From Lacinutrix sp. Bg11-31 (GTDB lineage Bacteria; Bacteroidota; Bacteroidia; Flavobacteriales; Flavobacteriaceae): DNA of 64,000 nt. The DNA lies in assembly GCF_002831665.1 (NCBI RefSeq), contig NZ_CP025118.1, positions 124,001 through 188,000 on the forward strand, read 5' to 3'. Positions 45,909-54,350 of the stretch are shown here, one piece after another; the first letter of the stretch is position 1, and each line of letters opens with the position of its first letter. Position numbers and translations under genes: made by a program. A model generated the notes under the pieces. That model saw nothing but the letters and a program-made list of their open reading frames with translations, did not search any database and was not told the DNA's origin.

Positions 45909-46034
45909 AACGTTGTTGTATATGGTTTGTTGCGTGTTTCAAGCAACCAATTTAGTAAATAATTACCGACCAAGAAAGTCCGCGAGGACTTTCGCAAGTA
46001 GGCAAGAAGCGAGCAATAAATTATATACGGTGTT
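45909..46034 (-). repeat. attC-like site 22, family I variant, 126 bp
   Basis: Stem AAAGTCC / GGACTTT, a compensated change of the usual TTCC / GGAA. Cassette ends TGTTTACAAC / GTTGTAAACA. Confidence 0.85.
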
Positions 46035-46045
46035 GTAAACAGTTA

Positions 46046-46249
46046 TTATTTCAAATCTTTTTCATTCACAAAAACATTTTCATCTTTCAATTCTCTTACA
46101 ATTCTTATTAGATAATCAAAACCACCGTGTTCAAAACCTGTATCGATATAATTATTTGGAAAATCACATTTTCTGTGAATAATATGTCCTTGATATTGTT
46201 TTCCTTTTAAAGTTGTATAAATTATTTCTTCTCCTTTTTGAAATTTCAT
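46046..46249 (-). CDS. Hypothetical small protein
   Basis: 67 residues, beta-rich (FQKGEEIIYTTLKGKQYQGHIIHRK), unrecognised. Last of three genes in one cassette, 7 nt after the AlbA_2 gene. Confidence 0.6.
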   Translation of the reverse strand: MKFQKGEEIIYTTLKGKQYQGHIIHRKCDFPNNYIDTGFEHGGFDYLIRIVRELKDENVFVNEKDLK

Positions 46250-46256
46250 TTTGTTT

Positions 46257-47141
46257 TTATTTATTTAACAATTCTGCAAATCTTATCTTTCCTGCTATTG
46301 GTTGAGAGTTATCGCAAAATATTTCCCATTCTAATATGTTTTCATAATCAAAAGGGTAATTGGTTAGTTTTATTTCAGTTAGCTTAAATCTTTGTCTTGG
46401 CAAAATAGGTTCATATCTTGAAGGACCATATTTTTCACTGATATTACCCATTCCCAAAATTTGTACATCAAGTACATCTCTAATAGTGTTGTCAGTATTT
46501 ATTTGAAAAAATTCGTTGTTATAAGAATTATAATATTGTTCCTCGCAGATCTTTTTTGGAATTCTAAATTTTACATTTACATATTTAGCATAAACAGAGC
46601 CCGAATTTATTGCATAAATAATGATTTCTTTATGTTGATTTTTAAATTTAAAATCTAAAGAAATTTCAGGGTTTTTAGTTCTATTTAGAATATCTCTAAC
46701 TTCATAGTCATACATTGCTGTAGATTGGAAGTTAAAACGTTTATAGTATCTTTTGTCGTCTGCTTGATGAGCAGTGTTACTTTTTCCGACTTTAACAACA
46801 TAAACAACCTTATTAAGTTCAATATCGATTGGATATATTTTAAAATCATTCAATCTTGGTCTAATCTTACTTTGAATTATTTGCTCTAACCATTCATTAG
46901 AAAACTGTTTTCTGTCAATTGGATCAATTTCTTTCGGAAGGTGGTTATTGTTATCCTCTGCAATTCCATAGATTATAATTCCGCCGTCAGAATTAGCAAG
47001 AGAACTAACATCTTTAGAAATTTCAGTTGTTTTATTATTTTGTTTTCCTAATGCACCAGAAGATTTATATTCAAGATTAAGACTTTCCTCAACTTTATTT
47101 TCAATGAGAGATTGTAGATATTCTAAATTGTATTCAGTCAA
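46257..47141 (-). CDS. AlbA_2 (Schlafen-type) putative DNA-binding protein
   Basis: 294 residues; TTG start. Residues 1-140 are the AlbA_2 domain: ESLNLEYKSSGALG, KDVSSLANSDGGIIIYGI, and YYKRFNFQSTAMYDYEV. The second half (from about 155) is beta-rich and unrecognised. AlbA_2/Schlafen-type domains bind nucleic acid or act as RNases and occur in regulators and phage-defence proteins. The domain is solid; the biological role is not known. Confidence 0.85.
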   Translation of the reverse strand: MTEYNLEYLQSLIENKVEESLNLEYKSSGALGKQNNKTTEISKDVSSLANSDGGIIIYGIAEDNNNHLPKEIDPIDRKQFSNEWLEQIIQSKIRPRLNDFKIYPIDIELNKVVYVVKVGKSNTAHQADDKRYYKRFNFQSTAMYDYEVRDILNRTKNPEISLDFKFKNQHKEIIIYAINSGSVYAKYVNVKFRIPKKICEEQYYNSYNNEFFQINTDNTIRDVLDVQILGMGNISEKYGPSRYEPILPRQRFKLTEIKLTNYPFDYENILEWEIFCDNSQPIAGKIRFAELLNK

Positions 47142-47145
47142 ATTG

Positions 47146-47298
47146 TTATGCTTTTTTTATTGATTTCAGAGTGTATTTGTCATATGCCATAACATCAAAA
47201 ACTTTAGATTGACCAGTTTTTAACCATTTCTTGTAAATCAACTTTCCATTCATAAAAACGTAAAGTTCATTTTCTTTTGTTTCTTCTGTAAATACCAT
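47146..47298 (-). CDS. Hypothetical 50-residue protein
   Basis: A short frame, MVFTEETKENELYVFMNGKLIYKKW...SIKKA, starting 18 nt inside the cassette boundary, the distance seen for other cassette genes. Its stop is 4 nt from the AlbA_2 start. First gene of a three-gene cassette. Unrecognised. Confidence 0.6.
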   Translation of the reverse strand: MVFTEETKENELYVFMNGKLIYKKWLKTGQSKVFDVMAYDKYTLKSIKKA

Positions 47299-47316
47299 TC
47301 GGCTTTAATTGTTTAC

Positions 47317-47502
47317 AACGTCTAGGCTATGGTTAGTACGGGAATTAAAATTACTGAATTTCCGATTAAGCACTTAGCCAAATCTTTTTATTTTGTTTTA
47401 TCTTTTTTATTTTAAAGCCAAATCAAAAGATTTGGCGGACTTCATAAATATACCCAAACTTTGGGTTAAGTACTAAAACCCGTATTAATTATAGCCATTG
47501 TT
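47317..47502 (-). repeat. attC-like site 23, family III (long), 186 bp
   Basis: Long form with the hairpin GCCAAATC / GATTTGGC near the middle. Closely related to site 32. Cassette ends GCAGGTAAC / GTTACCTGC. Confidence 0.8.
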
Positions 47503-47522
47503 ACCTGCTGGCTTTTTCTCCA

Positions 47523-48218
47523 TTATTCTTTCATTTCGTAAATCCCAGAATCAGTCACAATAAAAGTTCCAAATTCAGTTTGAGCATATTGCCATATCTT
47601 TTCTTCAAAGGTTCTAACCAAGATTAATTCTTTCGTTTTTAAATCTATTTTATATAATCGGTTATTTCCCATATTCGGAATAAACAAATGATTTTCATTG
47701 ATGAAAATACTTTCAGGATAGCTCAAGAACTCGGAATTGTCGTCCCAAGAATATTCTCCAACTTTAAAAATCTCTTTTTTTTCAGAAATTGAAACTTGAG
47801 ATACTGTTTGTCCAGTTGGAAATGCGAACCACATAGAGTCAGGTGATTCAAACTTTATATCATAAATGGGATGACCTACTCCAATTTCAACTTCCCATTC
47901 AAGTGTTTTATTTCCGTCTTTGTCAAACCGATATAATTTATCTTCTTGATATGTACAGAAATAGATATCTCCGTTTTCTCCTTTAGTTGAGCAATAATCT
48001 TCTAAAGAGCCAGATAGTTGTTCTTCAATTTTTTTATAGTTGTTTCCGACTGTGGAAACTCCAAAATACTCTTTATCAACTACACGTAGGTTTTTGCTTT
48101 TATCAAACGCATAAAATACTAGATTCTTTCCATCAGCCCAATCAATTGTCAGGATTTCGGATTTAGTTATGTGTAAATAACTTGTTCCTTGTTTGTCTGT
48201 TATTTTATTCAGCGTCAT
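47523..48218 (-). CDS. Beta-propeller-like hypothetical protein
   Basis: 231 residues of repeated beta strands (GDIYFCTYQEDKLYRFDKDG; ENHLFIPNMGNNRLYKIDLKTKELI), as in SMP-30/NHL-like propellers, but too short for six blades. No signal peptide. Start 20 nt from the cassette end. Confidence 0.65.
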   Translation of the reverse strand: MTLNKITDKQGTSYLHITKSEILTIDWADGKNLVFYAFDKSKNLRVVDKEYFGVSTVGNNYKKIEEQLSGSLEDYCSTKGENGDIYFCTYQEDKLYRFDKDGNKTLEWEVEIGVGHPIYDIKFESPDSMWFAFPTGQTVSQVSISEKKEIFKVGEYSWDDNSEFLSYPESIFINENHLFIPNMGNNRLYKIDLKTKELILVRTFEEKIWQYAQTEFGTFIVTDSGIYEMKE

Positions 48219-48238
48219 TGTTTTTTCAGCTTGCAGGT

Positions 48239-48247
48239 AACGTGTTC
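48239..48247 (-). repeat. attC-like site 24, left stub
   Basis: AACGTGTTC, cut by IS110 copy B at the same position as in site 10; the site resumes at 49474. Confidence 0.7.
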
Positions 48248-49473
48248 CTTTAGTTTGTAATAAATATCTTTAGATAGAAAAAGAGGAGAACTATAACGTG
48301 TTTTAGAATAACGCTCCCTTACACGTACGAGTCCTCTCTTTCTATACTGTTGCCAAGAACCATTTGGAATACCAGGAGTCAAAATCTCCCGATAAAGGAA
48401 GTAGTTAACGCAACATATTTATTCACTCTAATTGTAAAAATATGAAAAATTACAAAGAAGTCGTTGGAATCGATGTTTCAAAAAAAACAATAGATGCCTT
48501 TTGTTATCAAGCAGAAGTACATAAGGAGTTTATTAACGATGTAGTAGGTTATAAAAGTCTTTTAAAATGGGTTTCAAAGTATACCAATGAAATTGACGTT
48601 TTTTATTGTTTTGAGAATACAGGATATTACTCATTAAAATTAGCGCTTTATTTCGCTAGTCAATCTATAGTTTATGTAGAAGAAAGTCCTTTAAAAATAA
48701 AACGTTCATCGGGAATTGTAAAAGAAAAGACAGACAAGCTTGATGCGGCTTTAATAGCACGTTATGCTTGGCTTTATAGAGAAGAGTTGGAACCAAGTAC
48801 AGTAAAAAGTATGTCTCATTTAGAGCTTGGAAGACTGTTAGCTTTACGGGATCAATTAGTTAGAAATAATGCAGGTCTTAAAGGTACTTTAAAAGAAATG
48901 AAAATACTTTTATCTAGTCCAACCACAGATTCTGGTTGCATAAGCTTAAAACGCAGTATAGACTATTTATCTAAGCAAGTAAAATCAGTAGAGGATAGGA
49001 TAAAAGAGATTATTTCTCAAGATGAATCGATGCAAAAAAATTATGAATTATTATCGAGTTTAAAAGGAGTAGGTTTAGTAGTTGCTAGTCAATTAATTTA
49101 CCATACAGGAAACTTTACACGCTTTGCAAGTTGGCGTGCTTTTTCTAGTTATTGTGGAACAGCGCCATTCGAGCATCGTTCTGGAACCAGTATCTATAAG
49201 CGAAAACAATGTCATTATTTAGGAGACAGAAAAATGAAAAGCTTATTAAGTATGGCAAGCGTTTCTGCAATACAACATGATAGTGAATTAAGACAATATT
49301 ATAAGCGAAAAGTAGCAGAAGGAAAAGATAAAATGTTAGCCATAAATAATGTTAGAAACAAACTAATTGCAAGAGCTTTTGCTGTTGTGAAAAGAGGAAC
49401 ACCTTATGTTGTTTTACAACAGCATGCAGCTTAAAAAAAAACAGAATATTTATTAGGAAATGATCTTGGAATA
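48248..49473 (+). mobile_element. IS110-family element (type 2), copy B
   Basis: Same element as 34643-35868, in the same orientation and at the same point of a family I site. Flanks differ on both sides, so the two insertions are independent. The upstream region again carries the bridge-RNA-like hairpin (48248-48441). Confidence 0.85.
48442..49434 (+). CDS. IS110-family transposase (type 2), copy B
   Basis: 330 residues, no difference from copy A at 34837-35829; all four DEDD acids and the C-terminal domain are present. Read against the direction of the cassette genes. Confidence 0.93.
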   Translation: MKNYKEVVGIDVSKKTIDAFCYQAEVHKEFINDVVGYKSLLKWVSKYTNEIDVFYCFENTGYYSLKLALYFASQSIVYVEESPLKIKRSSGIVKEKTDKLDAALIARYAWLYREELEPSTVKSMSHLELGRLLALRDQLVRNNAGLKGTLKEMKILLSSPTTDSGCISLKRSIDYLSKQVKSVEDRIKEIISQDESMQKNYELLSSLKGVGLVVASQLIYHTGNFTRFASWRAFSSYCGTAPFEHRSGTSIYKRKQCHYLGDRKMKSLLSMASVSAIQHDSELRQYYKRKVAEGKDKMLAINNVRNKLIARAFAVVKRGTPYVVLQQHAA

Positions 49474-49590
49474 CGTGTATGGTTAGTTGCGTTGGCTAGC
49501 AACTAAATTAGTAAAAGAAAACGAACCAGAGGAAAATCCGTAGGATTTTCCGAGTACACACATAACTAGCAATTGATTATACACGTTGTT
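49474..49590 (-). repeat. attC-like site 24, main part, family I
   Basis: From GTGTATGGTTAG on; stem GGAAAATCC / GGATTTTCC, compensated. Cassette ends ATGCCTAAC / GTTAGGCAT, a full match to the R''/R' consensus (RYYYAAC / GTTRRRY). Confidence 0.85.
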
Positions 49591-49601
49591 AGGCATAGTT
49601 T

Positions 49602-50381
49602 TTATTCTTTCAAATCTATAGAGTCTAGTTCATCTTTCGATTCATCTATTAATTTTTGATATCGTTCTGTTAAATCAGAATTCAATATTGGTGAATCGCT
49701 AAATTCTATATCATATTTTGAATTATCCTCTTTTTTTGGAGTAAAGAACACGTAATAAGTGTCTTCTGTGAAATTTCCAAATCCATTTTTTGCTTCTACA
49801 TCAAGTGATACTTTCGTTGTCTTGGTTTCTAAATACTCACTGTTCTCATTGAATTCTTTATGTTTACGGATATAAACTTCGTTAAACTTTGCAGAATTTG
49901 GATTTTTTAGATTGTTTTTGACTTCTTGTATTGCTCTTTCATAAAAATAGCCAACTTCTTTAATAACAAATCCACACTCATAAATTATTCCTTTGCTCGT
50001 AAAATTTTGAGAAACTTCTATATCATTTTCAAGTTTATCAATTTTAGTTTTTGTTAACTCGATTTTCTCAAAAATTAAAGTATTGTTAGCTTCTATCATT
50101 TTAACATTTTGGCCTTCAGGTCTAAACCAAGCTGTGTCGGTTTTTAATTCGTTGGTTTTATAAAGTCCATTTTTATCTTCATTAAAATGCATGAAATTCC
50201 AACCGCAATTTTTAAAAATGTCCGAATTAATTCCAACTATTGTGTCATTAATGAAAGTTAGATATAATTCATTTTCGTTATCAATTCCTTTATAAACTTT
50301 ATTTTTTTCGTTAAAATCAAGACTTGATTGACATGATATCATATAAATTAAAAAAAAAATAAAAAATAGATTTTTCTTCAT
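49602..50381 (-). CDS. Hypothetical lipoprotein
   Basis: 259 residues with a lipoprotein signal (MKKNLFFIFFLIYMISC). Unrecognised. The second half reads VKNNLKNPNSAKFNEVYIRKHKE ... YYVFFTPKKEDN, like the small periplasmic domains that follow NPNSAKF motifs in other bacteria. Start 23 nt from the cassette end. Confidence 0.7.
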   Translation of the reverse strand: MKKNLFFIFFLIYMISCQSSLDFNEKNKVYKGIDNENELYLTFINDTIVGINSDIFKNCGWNFMHFNEDKNGLYKTNELKTDTAWFRPEGQNVKMIEANNTLIFEKIELTKTKIDKLENDIEVSQNFTSKGIIYECGFVIKEVGYFYERAIQEVKNNLKNPNSAKFNEVYIRKHKEFNENSEYLETKTTKVSLDVEAKNGFGNFTEDTYYVFFTPKKEDNSKYDIEFSDSPILNSDLTERYQKLIDESKDELDSIDLKE

Positions 50382-50404
50382 TGGTTGTTTTTAGAATTAT
50401 GCCT

Positions 50405-50531
50405 AACGTTGTTGTGTATGGTTAGTTGCGTGTTTAAGCAACTAATTTAGTAAACAAAAACGAACGCGAGAAAATTCCGAAGGAATTTTCCAAATAGGCA
50501 ACGACAAAAGCAATTAATTATACACGGTGTT
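50405..50531 (-). repeat. attC-like site 25, family I, 127 bp
   Basis: Stem GAAAATTCC / GGAATTTTC. Cassette ends TACCTACAAC / GTTGTAGGTA, the same as for site 1. Confidence 0.85.
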
Positions 50532-51732
50532 GTAGGTAGTTTTTATTCCACACTACATATCCAATAAGTCCAATTCCAATAATAGTCATTCCAACTATTC
50601 CAATTTTCAATCCTAACATTGGATTGTCATATAATTTATCGTTAAACAACCCAAAAACTAAATAAATTAATTTTGTAGGCAGGAATGCCAAACTAATCAG
50701 AATTGTTAAATATTTTGGATTAGAATATTTTGTTAAAATCGAATGAATTATTGGCGCAATATGAATTTCCGAAATAGCAAGAAAAAATAATGAAATCAAA
50801 TAAGTTATTGTATGCTGTTCAGTCGGCACTTCTGGAATCAGGAACAATATTCCAAATGATATTACTCCAAAAATAAACCCAAGCATTAATTTAAAGAATT
50901 GACTACTGTAAAAATATGTCCACAAAATAATCGCAATTATACTAATGGGTAAAATGAAAATAGAGTTGATTGATTGCCATAAATGATTTGGAATACCTAA
51001 AGTTGATATTTCGCTCAATTGTAATTGTAAATCAAAAGTCCGAATGCTTGATAATTCGTAGAATCCCCAAAATAAACCAACAACAATAAATGCAATTAAG
51101 ATGTTTAAAATTCTTTTACTTATTGGAAACTCATTTTTCTCAATTTCATCCAATCTTTTTTCCTTTGTAAGAAAGATAGGAATTATTGACATTAACATTA
51201 ATATTCCAGATATAACGAATCCAATATTGTAGCCATATTTTTCTCCTAAATAACCAATTAATAAAATACCCAAAAATGAACCTAAATTTATTGCGAGATA
51301 AAATATCGTGAATCCAGAATCTAATAGTTTAGTCTTATTCAAATAAGTCTTTCCAAAATTTGAGATGATATTTGGTGTGAAAAATCCGCTACCTAAAACA
51401 ACAAGAAATAAGCCTAAATAAAGTCCAGTTGTCGAGGGTATGCATAAACTAAACGCTCCGATTGCTTGAATAATTCCACCAATTATTATTGATTTTTTAT
51501 TTCCGATTAGTAAGTCTCCAAAAAGAGCTCCAACGATTTGAGAAAACACTAATGAAGCTGTAAACCAACCATAAATACTTAATGCTTCAGTTCTTTCCAT
51601 TTTCAGAGTTTCTCCAACCATATAAAGAACCACAAGAGCTCGAAAACCATAATAAGATGCTCGTTCCAACATTCTGGAAATAGAGTAGTAGAGAGTTTCT
51701 TTTGTGTGTTTCTGATTTTGAATTTTTTCCAT
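50518..51732 (-). CDS. POT/PTR2-like MFS transporter, paralog
   Basis: 404 residues, 12 membrane segments, ERASYYG and GDLLIGNKKS motifs. Homologous along its whole length to the protein at 26657-27889 but clearly diverged. The frame ends in the recombination site (YLQHRV then stop). Both cassettes have the same end sequences, so they descend from one cassette. Probably a peptide/proton symporter. Confidence 0.8.
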   Translation of the reverse strand: MEKIQNQKHTKETLYYSISRMLERASYYGFRALVVLYMVGETLKMERTEALSIYGWFTASLVFSQIVGALFGDLLIGNKKSIIIGGIIQAIGAFSLCIPSTTGLYLGLFLVVLGSGFFTPNIISNFGKTYLNKTKLLDSGFTIFYLAINLGSFLGILLIGYLGEKYGYNIGFVISGILMLMSIIPIFLTKEKRLDEIEKNEFPISKRILNILIAFIVVGLFWGFYELSSIRTFDLQLQLSEISTLGIPNHLWQSINSIFILPISIIAIILWTYFYSSQFFKLMLGFIFGVISFGILFLIPEVPTEQHTITYLISLFFLAISEIHIAPIIHSILTKYSNPKYLTILISLAFLPTKLIYLVFGLFNDKLYDNPMLGLKIGIVGMTIIGIGLIGYVVWNKNYLQHRV

Positions 51733-51761
51733 TCAGTTTCTTGGTTTGGTAAATTACCTAC

Positions 51762-51888
51762 AACGTTTTTGTGTATGGTTAGTTGCGTGGTTAAGCAACT
51801 AATTTAGTAAACAAAAACGAACGCGAGAAAATTCCGAAGGAATTTTCCAAATAGGCACTTGCCAAAGCAATTAATTATACACGGTGTT
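51762..51888 (-). repeat. attC-like site 26, family I, 127 bp
   Basis: Stem GAAAATTCC / GGAATTTTC. Identical to site 28. Cassette ends GTGCTACAAC / GTTGTAGCAC. Confidence 0.85.
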
Positions 51889-51907
51889 GTAGCACGTTTT
51901 TATTTAT

Positions 51908-52159
51908 TCAAGTGTTTTTTTTCCTTTCTCTTATTAGCATAAAACTCATAATTAAAATAATGCTTATTCCGATTACTAATAAACCGTATTTGAATAGTCC
52001 TGTTAGAAAAAATGTCAGGAAGCTACCATAACGACCTCTTTCAGATTTTTGAACGAGTTCAGATATGATGCTAGAATTCTCTAATAAGAAATAAAAGACA
52101 ATACAGAATAAGCTAATTATGTATAGTTTTATGATTTTTAAATTTCTTTTATTCATCAC
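51908..52159 (-). CDS. Small membrane protein, copy 1
   Basis: 83 residues, two transmembrane helices (IKLYIISLFCIVFYFLL; YGLLVIGISIILIMSFML) and a basic tail. Directly follows the 182-residue gene with no spacer, so translation is coupled. Unrecognised. Identical to 57240-57491. Confidence 0.7.
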   Translation of the reverse strand: MMNKRNLKIIKLYIISLFCIVFYFLLENSSIISELVQKSERGRYGSFLTFFLTGLFKYGLLVIGISIILIMSFMLIRERKKNT

Positions 52160-52708
52160 TTATTTTAGATTATCAAAAAATTCAGTTGGGTTTGTTATAA
52201 ATAAATGTGCTTTTGAATTTTTTAATAATTCCGCTAATTCTATAATATTCGGATTGCATAGATTTCCATTTTCGTCCATTAAAATCCAGTCATTTCTATC
52301 ACATAATTCCAACATTGAATTTAAGAAATTCAGTTTAGAATCTCTCATATCAGTCCGAAATCTAAAATCTTCTATAAAATTCTCTTTTTCGTTATAGTCA
52401 ATGCTCAAATCGTGGTCAACTTCGTCATTTTCGATTTTCCAACTTTCGTTATTCCACGAAGCTCTTGGAATAATTTTGTCAATTTCGTTTCTTAATTCTG
52501 CAATGTTAATTTGAATTCCTTTCCACCATTTCGTTGAAATCGCATCTTCAAATTCAGGTTCAGGTGCATCATTCAGTTCCACGTCATAATTTCCCCAATA
52601 CTTTTCCCATTCAGCGTGTTTTATTTCAAGCTGTTTTGGAATTCCGCCATATTTTGTTTCAATCGGCTTTCTTGGAAGTACAAATGTTAGAAATTGATAT
52701 GTTGCCAT
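52160..52708 (-). CDS. Hypothetical protein, copy 1
   Basis: 182 residues, acidic, soluble, Trp-rich (WEKYWGNYDVELND; STKWWKGIQINIAE). Composition and size are those of many small immunity-like proteins, but no family is recognised. Forms a pair with the small membrane protein after it. Identical to 57492-58040. Confidence 0.7.
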   Translation of the reverse strand: MATYQFLTFVLPRKPIETKYGGIPKQLEIKHAEWEKYWGNYDVELNDAPEPEFEDAISTKWWKGIQINIAELRNEIDKIIPRASWNNESWKIENDEVDHDLSIDYNEKENFIEDFRFRTDMRDSKLNFLNSMLELCDRNDWILMDENGNLCNPNIIELAELLKNSKAHLFITNPTEFFDNLK

Positions 52709-52730
52709 TGGGTTTTCTTAAATGTGCTAC

Positions 52731-52918
52731 AACGGTCACGTATATGAAACGTAGCGTCTAAAAAGACACTAATCTTTCGGATTATACACGAGCCGAATTT
52801 TTAATTTTTATATTTAATTTTTCTGTTCTAAATATACAAAATTAAAAATTTGGAGTACTTTGTAAATACACAAGAACCTCTCGAAAAGCCTGTAACAGCT
52901 ATGTTTTATATACATTGT
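52731..52918 (-). repeat. attC-like site 27, family III (long), 188 bp
   Basis: Long form, the closest relative of the solitary site at 713-899. Cassette ends TGTGTACAAC / GTTGTACACA, enclosing the TonB/PepSY pair. Confidence 0.8.
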
Positions 52919-53149
52919 TGTACACAGTATTTTCCCCAAGCCTTTGATTTTAAGTACTTAATATTTCGTTTATGCAATTACTTTTAGTTTCAAATTTGTC
53001 CAATTTCAGATGGCAGATGCTAAAGTAAATAGACAACCAACTTACTCAAAATTTTTCTTCTCAAATGTTTCTTCTGCAATGTAATGGAACACTCTTTTTT
53101 GCTTGGATGAAGCGTTGGCGTAAAAGTGTGTGGAATGGTAATTTATAGA

Positions 53150-54292
53150 CTAAACTTTAATGCTATCTAAAGATTTTTTCTTTTTATAATTTCGTCCGTA
53201 CCACAATAGAATTCCAGTTACTGGCAAACTTGCAACGAGTAAACTAACTAAAAATGCAATAATTTTGCCCACAATTCCTCCTATTGCTCCAATATGTATG
53301 TCATAATTCATTCGTAGTATTTTGTCAGCAACTTTGGTGTTTTCATACTTTCCATAAATGGTTTCGGATTGTATTTCGTTCAATGTGTTTTGGTCAAAAA
53401 ACAAAAAGTCTGCATCGTAGTGTAAACCTTTACTATTGCCTACTTCGACATAAATTGCATCTGAATTGGAATGTGGATAATGTATTTCAAAACTTTCCGC
53501 ATTTGGATTTTCTTTTTCGAGTTTAGTTAAAAGGAAATCTATTGGTAAAACATCAGTTATATTTACAAGGTTTTCACTCTGATTTTTAGGTATTAAAAAA
53601 GTGGGATTTTTTTCTCCACCTGCCGATTTATAAACGACATATTGAAGCCAATCATAGGACATCATGGAACCCGTAAATGCTATGATTAACGCAAGTGAAC
53701 AAACATAAAACCCTATAACTGTATGCAAATCGAAATTTTTACGTTTCCAACGTGTTGTTTTTTTCCAATCAAATTTTAAACGCTGTTTTAAGTTTTTACG
53801 CTTTTTAGGTAACCATAAAAAGAAACCAGAAATAATGATTAAAAGAAAAATTAAAATCGACACTCCAACAACTTGTTCGCCAATATCTTTTGGTAACCAA
53901 AGTCGCATATGACCTTTTAAGATAAAAGCAAAAAAACCTGAAAGGTGGTCGTCAATTTGTATAATTTCTCCTGAATACGGATTTAGAAAAACACTTTGGT
54001 AAAACTCTGGTTCTGCATCATAAAAAATAACTTCAATAGCATCGTCATTTTTTCCAAAAATAGTTCCGTGAACAGAGTTGTTTGGAAATATTTTTTTAGT
54101 AAGTTCTTTTGCTTCTGTTGGTGTTAAATTAGATTCGTTTTGTGGTGCTACTTTTTTATAATCATCATAAAGGCTTTCAATTTCTTCTTTAAAAGCCCAA
54201 CAACAACCTGTAATTGCAACAATGAAAACAACAAGTCCAGTCGCAAGTCCTAAAATTTTATGTAGTTGAAAAAGTATTTTTTTAAATGACAT
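53150..54292 (-). CDS. PepSY-associated transmembrane protein
   Basis: 380 residues. Starts FKKILFQLHKILGLATGLVVFIVAITGCCWAFKEEIE, the typical first helix; about four transmembrane helices in all (around 15-35, 140-160, 190-212, 345-370) and a periplasmic PepSY region between. Such proteins are encoded next to siderophore receptors and are thought to reduce or release iron in the periplasm. Lies 58 nt after the TonB receptor gene and is surely co-transcribed. About 230 bp without a gene separate its stop from the recombination site. Confidence 0.9.
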   Translation of the reverse strand: MSFKKILFQLHKILGLATGLVVFIVAITGCCWAFKEEIESLYDDYKKVAPQNESNLTPTEAKELTKKIFPNNSVHGTIFGKNDDAIEVIFYDAEPEFYQSVFLNPYSGEIIQIDDHLSGFFAFILKGHMRLWLPKDIGEQVVGVSILIFLLIIISGFFLWLPKKRKNLKQRLKFDWKKTTRWKRKNFDLHTVIGFYVCSLALIIAFTGSMMSYDWLQYVVYKSAGGEKNPTFLIPKNQSENLVNITDVLPIDFLLTKLEKENPNAESFEIHYPHSNSDAIYVEVGNSKGLHYDADFLFFDQNTLNEIQSETIYGKYENTKVADKILRMNYDIHIGAIGGIVGKIIAFLVSLLVASLPVTGILLWYGRNYKKKKSLDSIKV

Positions 54293-54350
54293 TGTTTTAA
54301 ATTTAAAAAGAGCAACTATTAAAATAAGTTGCCCTTTTGACTTTGACTAA

